A stretch of 64,000 nucleotides of DNA, taken from the NCBI RefSeq assembly GCF_030580995.1, contig NZ_JAUQSZ010000003.1, positions 124,001 to 188,000 of the forward strand, given 5' to 3'. This document shows positions 24,734 through 33,084 of the stretch, in pieces (position 1 is the first letter of the stretch; every line of letters begins with the position of its first letter). The notes under the pieces are model-generated. The model ran no database searches, was not told the origin of the DNA, and saw nothing but the letters and a program-made list of their open reading frames with translations. The DNA comes from Sphingomonas immobilis (GTDB lineage Bacteria; Pseudomonadota; Alphaproteobacteria; Sphingomonadales; Sphingomonadaceae). Position numbers and translations under genes: made by a program.

Positions 24734-24976
24734 TCAGTTGGTTGCGTGGTCCGCAGCCTTGCTAGCTGCATCCCCGACCTTGCTGGCGCCATCACCGACC
24801 TTGGAGGCCGCCTTGGTAACCGCATCGGTCCGGATGGTATCGTTCCGGTTCTGCGCCAGAAGGAAATAGCCCCCGACGATCACCGCGATGAGGAGGACGA
24901 TCGCAATCAGGATGGTGGCACCAGAGCCGCCGCTGCGTTCGATAACCGTAGTGTTGGGGGCTTGTCGATCGGCCAT
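24734..24976 (-). CDS. Small membrane protein with one helix and Ala/Lys repeats, 80 aa
   Basis: The start at 24976 has an AGGAGA ribosome site; the open frame upstream is not homologous. The protein has one transmembrane helix (ATILIAIVLLIAVIVGGYFL) near residue 20, then a soluble tail built of an Ala/Ser/Lys repeat (KVGDGASKVGDAASK). The layout suggests an inner-membrane anchor with a helical extension. I recognise no family. Confidence 0.7.
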   Translation of the reverse strand: MADRQAPNTTVIERSGGSGATILIAIVLLIAVIVGGYFLLAQNRNDTIRTDAVTKAASKVGDGASKVGDAASKAADHATN

Positions 24977-25178
24977 GAATTTTCTCCTATTCCTCGTGCG
25001 AAAGGTCACTCGATCTTGCCTCGCTGATCGCCATCCTTGGCGCCAGACCCGCCGTCCCGAGTATTTCGTCAAGGCTGCGAAATGGGCCGCAAGGCGGCAA
25101 GTTCCGAAACCGGCGGAACGTTGGGAAATTGTATATCGGTCAGCTGGTCGCGCGCTTTGAGAGACTATCCGCTCGAAG

Positions 25179-26546
25179 TTAGGCGCCATCTGAAAGAGCA
25201 GACGCGAGCGGCAAATCGATCACGATTCGCAGCCCGGGCTCAGCGCTATCGATTGACAGTGTCCCGCGATGAATACCGGCGATAGCGGAAACCAGGTTGA
25301 GGCCGAGGCCATGGCCGTCGGTGCTACGGCTCTCATCGAGACGTACGAAGCGTCGGGTTATCCGCGCAAAATCCTCGGGCGGAACGCCAGGTCCGTCATC
25401 CTGCACGGAGATGCCTGCACGATCGCCACAGGCAACTACCTCCACGTGGATGCGTGTTCCCGGCGGCGTGTGGACCTGTGCATTCTCCAAGAGGTTCACA
25501 ATCGCCTGCGAGAGCAATTCGCGATCACCGAGAACCCATATATTTGGATTCGTTGCCCAGCTGAGGTTGCGATAGCCATCCTCTACGACGGGAAGAAAGC
25601 TCGTGCAGAGGTCTTCCGCCAGCGCAGCGAGATCGATCGGTTCGAAGGATCGCGCCGCCGCGCCGCCCTCGATCTCGGAAATGCGGAGAATGGCCGAAAA
25701 AAGCGACAAGAGTTCGTCGCTCTGCGTCAGCGCCTTGCGAAGGGCGAGGTGCTGCAGGATGGGATCCATGGGACCCTCGAGCGCCTCGTCGATCTCACTT
25801 CTCATGCGTGACAGGGGCGTACGCAGATCATGAGCGACATCTGTCGAGACCTGTCGAAGGTTTTCCATCAGGTCAGCGATCCGGTCTAGCATTGCGTTGA
25901 GGGATCGCCCGACGCGATCGAATTCATTGTCTCCCGGTCGTGAAGGAACGCGTCGCTGCAGGTCGCCTGCAAGGATCGCTTCCGCCGTTCCGGTTATCTG
26001 CTCCAGCCGCGTCCGCAGGAAACCGCCGAGCAAAAAGGCGCCGCCCGTACCGAATACGAGCATCAAAAGAAGGGCACCGGCGAACAAGGCCAGGATCGTC
26101 CCGTCCAGTTGCTCGACGGCCTCACTGTCGAGCGCAACCACGAGCGTCCGATCCGGCGAGAGTGACGTTACCTGGGCTCGCGCCTCGTCCCTGCCCTCTT
26201 CCGGATCTTTGAAAACAAGAGTTTGCCAGCCGACATCCGGACGCGGCGTATCGAGATGGCCGGCGACACGCCGCCCGTTTAATCCGAAGACGGCATAGCC
26301 GAACCCGTCAGCAACAGAATCCCGCTCTCGACGATCGATGTTTGCACGGAGTTCAGGCATGCCGCCGCTCCGAAATTCGTGCACGAGTTCATCGCTTTCT
26401 GCGCTGATCGAGGCGTCCTGCTGACCTCGAAAATTGGCATCCGCGGCGAAATACACCATCGTTCCCAGCCCGGCGATCATGATGGCAAAGCCGGCGGAAT
26501 AGGTAAACGCAATGCGATAGGCCGAGCTTGCCCAGATATTACTCAT
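25179..26546 (-). CDS. Sensor histidine kinase (HAMP-HisKA type)
   Basis: A 455-residue inner-membrane kinase. Two transmembrane helices (about 13-33 and 150-175) flank a periplasmic sensor of about 115 residues. A HAMP domain follows (RLEQITGTAEAILAGDLQRR), then the phosphorylated His239 (VSTDVAHDLRTPLSRMRSEI), and the ATPase domain with NLLENA (N box), DDGPGVPP and GHGLGLNLVSAI. It should phosphorylate the response regulator encoded just upstream, whose stop it overlaps by 8 bp. The signal it senses cannot be read from the sequence. Confidence 0.92.
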   Translation of the reverse strand: MSNIWASSAYRIAFTYSAGFAIMIAGLGTMVYFAADANFRGQQDASISAESDELVHEFRSGGMPELRANIDRRERDSVADGFGYAVFGLNGRRVAGHLDTPRPDVGWQTLVFKDPEEGRDEARAQVTSLSPDRTLVVALDSEAVEQLDGTILALFAGALLLMLVFGTGGAFLLGGFLRTRLEQITGTAEAILAGDLQRRVPSRPGDNEFDRVGRSLNAMLDRIADLMENLRQVSTDVAHDLRTPLSRMRSEIDEALEGPMDPILQHLALRKALTQSDELLSLFSAILRISEIEGGAAARSFEPIDLAALAEDLCTSFLPVVEDGYRNLSWATNPNIWVLGDRELLSQAIVNLLENAQVHTPPGTRIHVEVVACGDRAGISVQDDGPGVPPEDFARITRRFVRLDESRSTDGHGLGLNLVSAIAGIHRGTLSIDSAEPGLRIVIDLPLASALSDGA

Positions 26547-27216
26547 GGACGCGCATCCGATACCCTGCGCCCCTTACGGTCTCGATTGGATCCCCGGGGG
26601 CTACCGCCTTCAATTTTGTACGCAGCCGGCTGAGATGAGTCTCGACCAGGTTCGTCCGGGGATCAAAATGGAATCCCCAGACGACCTCCAGAAACATCGC
26701 GCGCGTGACGCAGCTACCCGCGTTGCGCATCAGAACTTCAAGCAGCGAAAATTCTCTGGGCTGCAGATGGACGAGCGAACCAGCCCTCCGCGTTTCCCGA
26801 GTCAACACGTCGATCACAACATCACCCGCCTCGAACCGCGTAAGCGCCCTGCCGAGAGTCCAGCGACGCCGTATCGCCGACAACCGGGCTACGAGTTCGG
26901 TTACGGAGAAAGGCTTTACGAGGTAATCATCCGCGCCAGCGTCTAGCCCCGCTACCCGATCAGCGATGCCGCCCAGCGCAGTCAGCAGAATGACGGGCGT
27001 ATGGATTGAGGCGGCCCGCCAGCCGCGCAATACATCGATCCCGTCTATCCCCGGCAACATCCGATCTAGGACGACGACATCGATGTCGGAATTCTTTCCA
27101 TGGCTAAGCGCATCGCTTCCGGACGTGACGCGGATTACCTCATGCCCGAGCTTGGTGAGCGCGCGGGTAACCGGAAGAGCGGTTCCATTGTCATCTTCAG
27201 CAAGCAAAATACGCAT
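26539..27216 (-). CDS. OmpR/PhoB-class response regulator
   Basis: A 225-residue regulator with an intact receiver: acidic pair in LLAEDDNGT, phosphoacceptor Asp51 in VVVLDRMLPGIDGIDVL, switch Thr in ILLTALGG, Lys in DDYLVKPFS. The C-terminal winged helix contains PREFSLLEVLMRNAGSCVTR and VETHLSRLRTKL. It is partner of the histidine kinase that overlaps its 3' end, so the pair is one transcriptional unit starting from about 27230. Its targets are not visible here; the neighbouring glycine-zipper gene is a candidate. Confidence 0.92.
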   Translation of the reverse strand: MRILLAEDDNGTALPVTRALTKLGHEVIRVTSGSDALSHGKNSDIDVVVLDRMLPGIDGIDVLRGWRAASIHTPVILLTALGGIADRVAGLDAGADDYLVKPFSVTELVARLSAIRRRWTLGRALTRFEAGDVVIDVLTRETRRAGSLVHLQPREFSLLEVLMRNAGSCVTRAMFLEVVWGFHFDPRTNLVETHLSRLRTKLKAVAPGDPIETVRGAGYRMRVHE

Positions 27217-27513
27217 GGCGGCTCCGACAAATACAAACTGGTCGCGGCAACCACATCAGAGGCGCACGGGCCTTCGGACAGCGACGATGTACCTTGTCCC
27301 TTGATCCTTTGCCGAAAGGTATCATCAAGACTAAAAAAGAGCGTGTTTGCGCAGACGCCCGGGCTCGCTTTCGCGACGCACCGGCTAAGCTTCGGGCGGC
27401 GTAGCGCGCAGACAACGAAGGCCTGGGGGCATCGCGTCCTATGGTTTAAAGGCCTTGCCCGAATGGGGTGCGCCGCCCGGATTTGAAACTCCAAGCGACG
27501 CGTCCCAATGAGA

Positions 27514-27813
27514 TCAGCAGCCGTGGCGGCGATTCTGCGCGGCATCGTGCCGCTGGTCGAGGTGACGGCCGAGAAGCGCGCCCCCAACACCGCCGGCGAT
27601 AGTTCCGAGCGCATCGCCGCCAATCGCATTGCCGATAAGGGCACCGCCAACGCCGCCGGCAATCGTACCCGTCGTGCCCCGCGAGCGGTGACAGTCCTGA
27701 TAATATACGCGACCGTGACGAGCATAACGATGCCGGGCATCCGCTGCGGTCGGTACCGCTACTGCGGAGACAACCGTTGTCACGGCGCAGAGCGAGAGGA
27801 GGACTTTACGCAT
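27514..27813 (-). CDS. Glycine-zipper 2TM domain exported protein, 99 aa
   Basis: A signal peptide (LLSLCAVTTVVSAVAVPTAA) precedes a short His/Arg-rich segment (DARHRYARHGRVYYQDCHRS) and a glycine-zipper domain of two repeats (GTIAGGVGGALIGNAIGG and GTIAGGVGGALLGRHL). These insert as a hairpin into a membrane, as in outer-membrane SlyB-like or Rickettsia 17-kDa proteins. I start at 27813, where GGGAG sits 7 bp upstream. The same-strand upstream gene is the PilZ gene at 28019, 205 bp away. Confidence 0.85.
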   Translation of the reverse strand: MRKVLLSLCAVTTVVSAVAVPTAADARHRYARHGRVYYQDCHRSRGTTGTIAGGVGGALIGNAIGGDALGTIAGGVGGALLGRHLDQRHDAAQNRRHGC

Positions 27814-28018
27814 CTTAAAACTCCCAATAAAGATTTGCTGAAACATTGGTGGGGCGAAGTTGCACGAAAACTCTGTCGCTTCGCTGAACCGATGTGTTAG
27901 CTTATTGTCAGAATTGCTTCGCACTGGCTGAATGCCTTTCGGTGAAATGTGCGATTGAGCGCTGATGAATTCCTTTGATATTCTGCTGACGCGCTCAGTC
28001 AGAAAGCCGGAAACTCGC

Positions 28019-28348
28019 TTATTTCGATAGGCTGTTCGTTGCCCCGTTCGCCGCGGCGACCACGCTCTCGAACACTGCGTCATGCAGCGGTGCGGCGAAT
28101 GCGAACCCGTAGAGGTCGCCCTTTTTCCATTTTACGACGGCGGGCAGACCAGCCAGATTGGGTATTTTCAGGTGTGCCTTGGAGCCGAGCGCCAGCCGGT
28201 GAACGGTGTCGATCTGGAAGCCAGTACGCGACAGATTGGTAACCTCGACATTCAATTTGTCGAACCCGCTCACGCGCAACTGCGCGCGGAGTCTGAGCCC
28301 GACCCGCTCCGACCCGCGCTCCCCTCTCGGTTCTTCAGATACGACCAT
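28019..28348 (-). CDS. PilZ domain protein (c-di-GMP receptor)
   Basis: A 109-residue single-domain PilZ protein. The binding motifs are degenerate but readable: RxxxR is seen in ERVGLRLRAQ, the D/NxSxxG motif in VTNLSRTGFQID, and the beta barrel continues in LPAVVKWKKGDLYGFAFAAP. PilZ domains bind c-di-GMP and change the activity of partners in biofilm, motility or secretion. The start is uncertain: the Met at 28348 is the most plausible, with no strong ribosome site, and the open frame extends to 28453. It follows the other PilZ and the EAL protein on the same strand. Confidence 0.75.
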   Translation of the reverse strand: MVVSEEPRGERGSERVGLRLRAQLRVSGFDKLNVEVTNLSRTGFQIDTVHRLALGSKAHLKIPNLAGLPAVVKWKKGDLYGFAFAAPLHDAVFESVVAAANGATNSLSK

Positions 28349-28504
28349 GGGCAGTCGAAGTAAGCCGCAAATCTCGAGGAAATAAGTTACAAATTCCCAA
28401 CTTTCCCGACCTTTTGGCTCGCCGAATGTCGGTCGCTGCCCCCTGCCCGGCAAGGTGCATTGGTCCCCCGCGTCATCCTGGCATGCTATATATTGGAGCA
28501 GTCG

Positions 28505-28819
28505 CTACTGCCCTTGTTGAAGTGAGGTTGCGAGATCCCGAGTATCAACCGCAACAGAGAATTTTACACCGAACCGATCGGCTAGGACCCACTGTACTGC
28601 CGCGTTGATGCTCATCCCTGGCAGATCGAATGTCACTACGCCGCGCGGATCGGCACCACCGACGCAATACAGCAGCGCACCGGTCGAGGAAATGTTGAGC
28701 ACGTGCGCGCGGCGCACACCCGTGATGTCCACAAGCCGGGTCGGCGCGAAAGCCTTGAGCCTGCGAGCATCACGCCGGTCCGTGGTCAACCCGTCGGCGA
28801 GCGAGGAAGAGCAATTCAT
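28505..28819 (-). CDS. PilZ domain protein, 104 aa
   Basis: A 104-residue PilZ-like protein. RRDARRLKAFAPTRLV holds the Arg-rich motif, VLNISSTGALLYCV holds the N-x-S-x-x-G motif, and FDLPGMSINAAVQWVLADRF follows with the beta barrel. It may bind c-di-GMP made or removed by the EAL protein encoded directly upstream. Its start overlaps that gene's stop by 4 bp (ATGA), so the two proteins are translationally coupled and should work together. Confidence 0.8.
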   Translation of the reverse strand: MNCSSSLADGLTTDRRDARRLKAFAPTRLVDITGVRRAHVLNISSTGALLYCVGGADPRGVVTFDLPGMSINAAVQWVLADRFGVKFSVAVDTRDLATSLQQGQ

Positions 28820-31146
28820 GCGGCAAGCCTCGCGCAGAATTTCATCTCAAAGTCGGAGGCGCGGATCGGGCGCCCAATGTGCCATCCCTGCGCGTAGTCG
28901 CACCCGGCCGCGGTGAGCACGTCGAGGATTGATTGCGTTTCGACCCCCTCGGCCACCACCTTATAGCCGAGTTCGTGCGCCAGCTCGATCGTCGAGCGGA
29001 CCATTACCTGGTCGCTGCGATTGTCGGCGAGGCCAAGCACGAAGCTCTTGTCGATCTTGATCTCCTTGGCGGGCAATCGCTTCAGATAGGTCAGCGTCGA
29101 TTGTCCCGTACCATAATCGTCGATCGACAAGCCGATGCCGAGTGCCGCGAGCTGTTCCAGCGCCGTGATGGCGCGTTGCGGATCGGCCATCGTAGCGGAT
29201 TCCGTGACTTCCAGCGTCAGCAAGGACGGGTCGATCGATCCGTCGGCGACCATCGCCCGTACCGCCGTCAGAAACTTCACGTCCGTGGCGAGCAAGGCGG
29301 ACACATTGACCGCGACATTGATCGGCGTTCCCGCCGCCGCCCACGAGGCCGCATCCGCCACCGCGCGGCCCAGCACGAACAGTGTCAGGTCGAGGATCCG
29401 GCCGCTCGCCTCTAGCGCGGGAATGAAGGCGTCTGGCAGGATGGCGCCGCGTTGGGGATGCTGCCAGCGGACAAGCGCCTCAGCCGCCGTCACCTGCCCC
29501 GATGCGATAGCCATTTTCGGCTGGTAGGCGACCCAGATGTCTCCAGCCGCCAACGCCTCATTCAACTCGCTGGCAAGCGATAGCCGCCAGTCGAGCTGCC
29601 GGTCGATCTCGTCGTCGTAGAGCTGCCATTCCTTGCCCAACTCGCCGGCCTGATCCGCGGCAAGGATCGCGCGGTCCACCAGCTTCGAGGGCGACATGGT
29701 GCCCACGTCAGCCAGTCCAAAAGCGGAGCGCAGCTCAATTTTGCGTCCCGCGACCTCCAAAGGGGACCGTAACAACGCGATAATGCCTTCAACCTGTTCA
29801 ACGCACGCCGCCGCATCGTCGTCCTGAGAAGCCCAGGCCAGAACGCTTTCCTCTAGACGACAAATCGCCCCGTTTCCTGTGGGGTCAACACGGTCCACGA
29901 TGCGCTGGATAAGCTCCGCCGCACGCTCCTGCCCGAGAACGCCGGCCGTATCGCGATAACTCTCGATCCGCATCGCAATCACCGCTCGTGGGGGAGCGCT
30001 CTTTAGAGCGTCCTCAAAACCGCGTCGGTTTTGCAGTCCGGTGGCCTGATCGACGGTGCGGGCGTGCTGAAAGGAGCTATAGAAAGACAGCGTCAAGGCG
30101 AGAATGGTGCCGACGAACAAGGCGCACAGCGCTGGCGTGATATCGACCGTGCCGAGATGCATGGCCTCAAGCGCGAGCGGGACGAGCAGCAACGACAGTG
30201 CGGCGCCACTGATCGCCAAGCCCTTTCCTCGGCGGCCAAGGCGCGCGCAGAATGCCAGCACCGCGACGGCGCCCAGTAATGGCAGCATCATTCCGCGGTC
30301 GACCGGGCTCGATCCGTCGGTAAGCGTTTCGGCCGCTAGTAACTGGATGGTCGGGCCGGGGATTACGCCGTAGCGCGGAACCGGATACCGATCGCCGAGC
30401 TCGATCGCGGTTGCGCCAATCAAGGCGGTCTTACCGCGCAAGGCACCCGCCGGAATACGCCCCTCGACGAGGTCAACAAAACTGATGCTGGGGATCGTGG
30501 CGGGGTCGATCGCTCCGTCGATCGCGAAGTCGGTATCGGACCGTCCGGCGCTGGCGGCCAGCATCGCGCCGATCGAAGGACGCGGCGTGTTCGCAGTCGT
30601 TACGCCGAAGGGATAGCGGCGCACCATGCCATCTTCATCAGCATCGATGTTGACCGCCGCCAGCAACGCCTTCTCGCGCAGCGCGGGAATGGGCAGATTC
30701 TCGTAGGTGCCGCCTCCGGTTTGCGCGCTGAACTGGCGAAACGTTGGAAGCAGGATCGGCACTTTGGCAGTGGCGATGGCCTTGGCCAGCTTCCGATCTC
30801 CGGCTGGGTCGCTGCGTGACGAGAAATCGACGTCGAACGCGATTCCATCGGCGCCCGCCCGCTCTAACATCTCGATCGCCTGCGCATGATATCCGCGCGG
30901 CCAAGGCCAGCGGTTGAGCTTCGCCAGCGAGCGCGGATCGATCTGCACCAGCACGAAATGGCCGCTCGCTGGCCGCATTCGGATGGCGTCACGTGCCGAA
31001 TGGAGTTGCTGCTCGAACCCCACGCCGTAACCGCTAATGTCGACCCCAACGCCACACAGCAACGCTACGAAAGCTACGACTGCCCAACGCGCCTTCCTAA
31101 CCCAAATGCTCAGCGCAGCAGCGAAAGAGGCGGTCCTCGATCTCAT
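28816..31146 (-). CDS. CHASE2 sensor with degenerate GGDEF and intact EAL domain
   Basis: A 776-residue inner-membrane protein. After an N-terminal helix comes a periplasmic CHASE2 domain (about 40-270: VLVQIDPRSLAKLNRWPWPR, GADGIAFDVDF, ALIGATAIELGDR), then three membrane helices (about 285-355), a GGDEF-like region whose signature is lost (CRLEESVLAW), and an EAL domain (about 520-770). The EAL part keeps EALVRWQHP, NVSAL, EVTESAT, DDYGTGQSTL, KIDKSF and VVAEGVET, the residues needed for c-di-GMP hydrolysis. It is therefore probably a phosphodiesterase, controlled from the periplasm. It is coupled to a PilZ gene downstream and follows the FecR-repeat gene. Confidence 0.92.
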   Translation of the reverse strand: MRSRTASFAAALSIWVRKARWAVVAFVALLCGVGVDISGYGVGFEQQLHSARDAIRMRPASGHFVLVQIDPRSLAKLNRWPWPRGYHAQAIEMLERAGADGIAFDVDFSSRSDPAGDRKLAKAIATAKVPILLPTFRQFSAQTGGGTYENLPIPALREKALLAAVNIDADEDGMVRRYPFGVTTANTPRPSIGAMLAASAGRSDTDFAIDGAIDPATIPSISFVDLVEGRIPAGALRGKTALIGATAIELGDRYPVPRYGVIPGPTIQLLAAETLTDGSSPVDRGMMLPLLGAVAVLAFCARLGRRGKGLAISGAALSLLLVPLALEAMHLGTVDITPALCALFVGTILALTLSFYSSFQHARTVDQATGLQNRRGFEDALKSAPPRAVIAMRIESYRDTAGVLGQERAAELIQRIVDRVDPTGNGAICRLEESVLAWASQDDDAAACVEQVEGIIALLRSPLEVAGRKIELRSAFGLADVGTMSPSKLVDRAILAADQAGELGKEWQLYDDEIDRQLDWRLSLASELNEALAAGDIWVAYQPKMAIASGQVTAAEALVRWQHPQRGAILPDAFIPALEASGRILDLTLFVLGRAVADAASWAAAGTPINVAVNVSALLATDVKFLTAVRAMVADGSIDPSLLTLEVTESATMADPQRAITALEQLAALGIGLSIDDYGTGQSTLTYLKRLPAKEIKIDKSFVLGLADNRSDQVMVRSTIELAHELGYKVVAEGVETQSILDVLTAAGCDYAQGWHIGRPIRASDFEMKFCARLAA

Positions 31147-31191
31147 TGGGCTAATGTTGGCTGAAATGTGAAACGCATGTCGCCCGGCCCT

Positions 31192-32976
31192 TTAGGGATG
31201 ACCGCCGTTACCGTGCCCGTTGCCCGCGCCGCCGTTTCCGTTGCCGTTACCGCCGCCGTTGCTCGATCCGTTACCGTTCCCGTTATTGGTACCGCCATTG
31301 CCAACGCCGTTGTCGCTGCCTGACCCCGAACTACCTGAGCCGCTGTTGCCGTTTCCGTTTCCGTTTCCGCCAGCGTTGTTAGATCCGTTCCCGTTCCCGC
31401 TGGAGGATCCGCCATTACCGTTGCCATTGTTGCTGCCAGACCCGGTATTGCTCGAGCCGCTGTTGCCGGCTCCGTTTCCGTTACCGCCAGCGTTGCTCGA
31501 TCCGTTGCCGTTCCCGTTGTTAGAACCGCCGTTCCCGATGCCATTGTCGCTGCCAGACCCGGAATTGCCCGAGCCGCCGCTGTTGCTATTGCCGTTCCCG
31601 CCGGCATTGCTTGATCCGTTGCCGTTGCCGTTCCCGTTATTGGAGCCACCGGCACCATTGCCGTTGTCGCTGCCAGACCCGGAATTGCCCGAGCCGCCGC
31701 TGTGGCTGTTGCCGTTGCCGTTCCCGCCGGCATTGCTTGATCCGTTGCCGTTGCCGTTCCCGTTATTGGAACCACCAGCACCGTTGCCGTTGTCGCTGCC
31801 AGACCCGGAATTGCCCGAGCCGCCGCTGTTGCCGTTGCCGTTATTGGAGCCGCCATTTACAACGCCGTTGTTGCTGCCCGACCCGGAGTTGCCCCCGGCG
31901 CTGCCCGACCCATTGCCGTTCCCATTGCCAGAACCGCCATTCCCACTACCGCTGCTCGACCCGGGGCTGGTCGATCCGCCGTTGCCATTTCCGCTCCCGT
32001 TGCCACCGGCGTTGCTCGATCCGTTACCGTTGCCATTATTGGAACCGCCATTGCCGTTGCCGGACGAGCTTGGCGAATTCCCGGTGCCGCCACCCGCCGC
32101 GTTCGTGCTGCCACCGCCGCTCGCAGCAAGGCTGGCAAGCCGCGTTTCGGCAGGTGATGGCGTTACCGCCGCGAGCGCGACATTGACGCTGGTAGTCCCG
32201 GAAACAAGACCATCGCTCAGCGCGCCGATTGAGCGTGGAGTTTCCTCCACGGCTTCGGCGATAACGATGGCGGTGCTTTCATGATGCGCTGTCTGTACGG
32301 TACTGGGCGCCGATTCAGGTTCGCCGTTCGCTTCGGCGACAACCGCCTGGGTCAATGGTCCAGCCTTGGATGAGGCTGACGAGCCCGAATTCGTAGCCAG
32401 ACCTGGTGAGCGCAGCACCTCAGTTGTCTTACCCTGCACCGTAAGCTGCCCGAGATCGGCCGCGCCTACGATGGCGATGTTGCCCGGTTCGACAAGATGA
32501 TGCGCGCCCCCGTCGAGCGTCGCGACCTCGACCGCACCCTCGACGACCTGCACCGAAGCGCCGCCGTCATCGACCGTAACGCTGAAGGTCGTGCCCTTTA
32601 CGACCGCTGCAAGATACGGCGTCTGCACGCCGAAGTGAGGCGCGGTCCCCTTCTTGACGCTGAAGACCACGTTGCCGATTTTCTCGATGAATTGCATCAA
32701 CCCGCCGGATTCCTGCGGATTGGCGATCTGCAGCCGCGTGTTCGGCGCGACGACCGCATATTGCTCGCCGTTGACGAGCACGGCGCGCGCGTTCTGCGCC
32801 GTCGATACCACGTCACCGGCCTCGACACGGCCGCCGCGGAGCGCTGCCTTCGTCATGCCGCCATGCAGGACCAGCACGCCGGGCGAGGCTTCGGAGATCG
32901 TCCAGCCCGCCGGCGCGGCGTGCGCGGCTGTGGCGGTAAATGCCGAGCAGAGCAGCGCGATCCTGATGAGCCGCAT
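31192..32976 (-). CDS. FecR-domain protein with long Gly/Asn/Ser repeat tail
   Basis: A 594-residue exported protein: a signal peptide (MRLIRIALLCSAFTATAAHA), a FecR-like domain at about residues 30-180 (VLHGGMTKAALRGGRVEAGD, VFSVKKGTAPHFGVQTPYLA, VVKGTTFSVTV), a linker of about 120 residues, and about 290 residues of almost pure Gly, Asn and Ser (GNGNGSSNAGGNG and GSGNSGSGSDNGNGAGG). The tail has a period of 40-42 residues and looks like an unstructured surface or adhesive region. It lies 45 bp before the CHASE2-EAL gene and is divergent from a TpsB barrel. FecR domains often sit beside CHASE2 and TpsB genes. The start has AGGAGA upstream. Confidence 0.85.
   Translation of the reverse strand: MRLIRIALLCSAFTATAAHAAPAGWTISEASPGVLVLHGGMTKAALRGGRVEAGDVVSTAQNARAVLVNGEQYAVVAPNTRLQIANPQESGGLMQFIEKIGNVVFSVKKGTAPHFGVQTPYLAAVVKGTTFSVTVDDGGASVQVVEGAVEVATLDGGAHHLVEPGNIAIVGAADLGQLTVQGKTTEVLRSPGLATNSGSSASSKAGPLTQAVVAEANGEPESAPSTVQTAHHESTAIVIAEAVEETPRSIGALSDGLVSGTTSVNVALAAVTPSPAETRLASLAASGGGSTNAAGGGTGNSPSSSGNGNGGSNNGNGNGSSNAGGNGSGNGNGGSTSPGSSSGSGNGGSGNGNGNGSGSAGGNSGSGSNNGVVNGGSNNGNGNSGGSGNSGSGSDNGNGAGGSNNGNGNGNGSSNAGGNGNGNSHSGGSGNSGSGSDNGNGAGGSNNGNGNGNGSSNAGGNGNSNSGGSGNSGSGSDNGIGNGGSNNGNGNGSSNAGGNGNGAGNSGSSNTGSGSNNGNGNGGSSSGNGNGSNNAGGNGNGNGNSGSGSSGSGSDNGVGNGGTNNGNGNGSSNGGGNGNGNGGAGNGHGNGGHP
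31220..32085 (-). repeat. Tandem coding repeat, 120-126 bp unit
   Basis: Within the FecR gene, segments starting GGAATTGCCCGAGCCGCCGC recur at 31561, 31681 and 31807, so units are 120 and 126 bp. Shorter variants continue on both sides. The repeats encode the Gly/Asn/Ser tail. Such arrays can change length by slippage or recombination. Confidence 0.8.
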
Positions 32977-33084
32977 CGATACATCTCCTGTCGCGGAAAG
33001 AGGCCCGCATTTCTCCGAAGATTCGGCTCATAAGTCCTTGGGCGTAAAAGAATTGGCAACCAGTGATGGTTAAGCACTTCCCCA

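Noticed and set aside
31220..32085. CRISPR array
   Set aside because: The repeats are in frame, lie inside a coding sequence, differ in length, and have no spacers.
31220..32284. Pro/Leu/Ser-rich open frame on the plus strand
   Set aside because: It is the mirror of the Gly/Asn/Ser repeat on the other strand. The FecR protein has signal peptide, domain and ribosome site; this frame has none.
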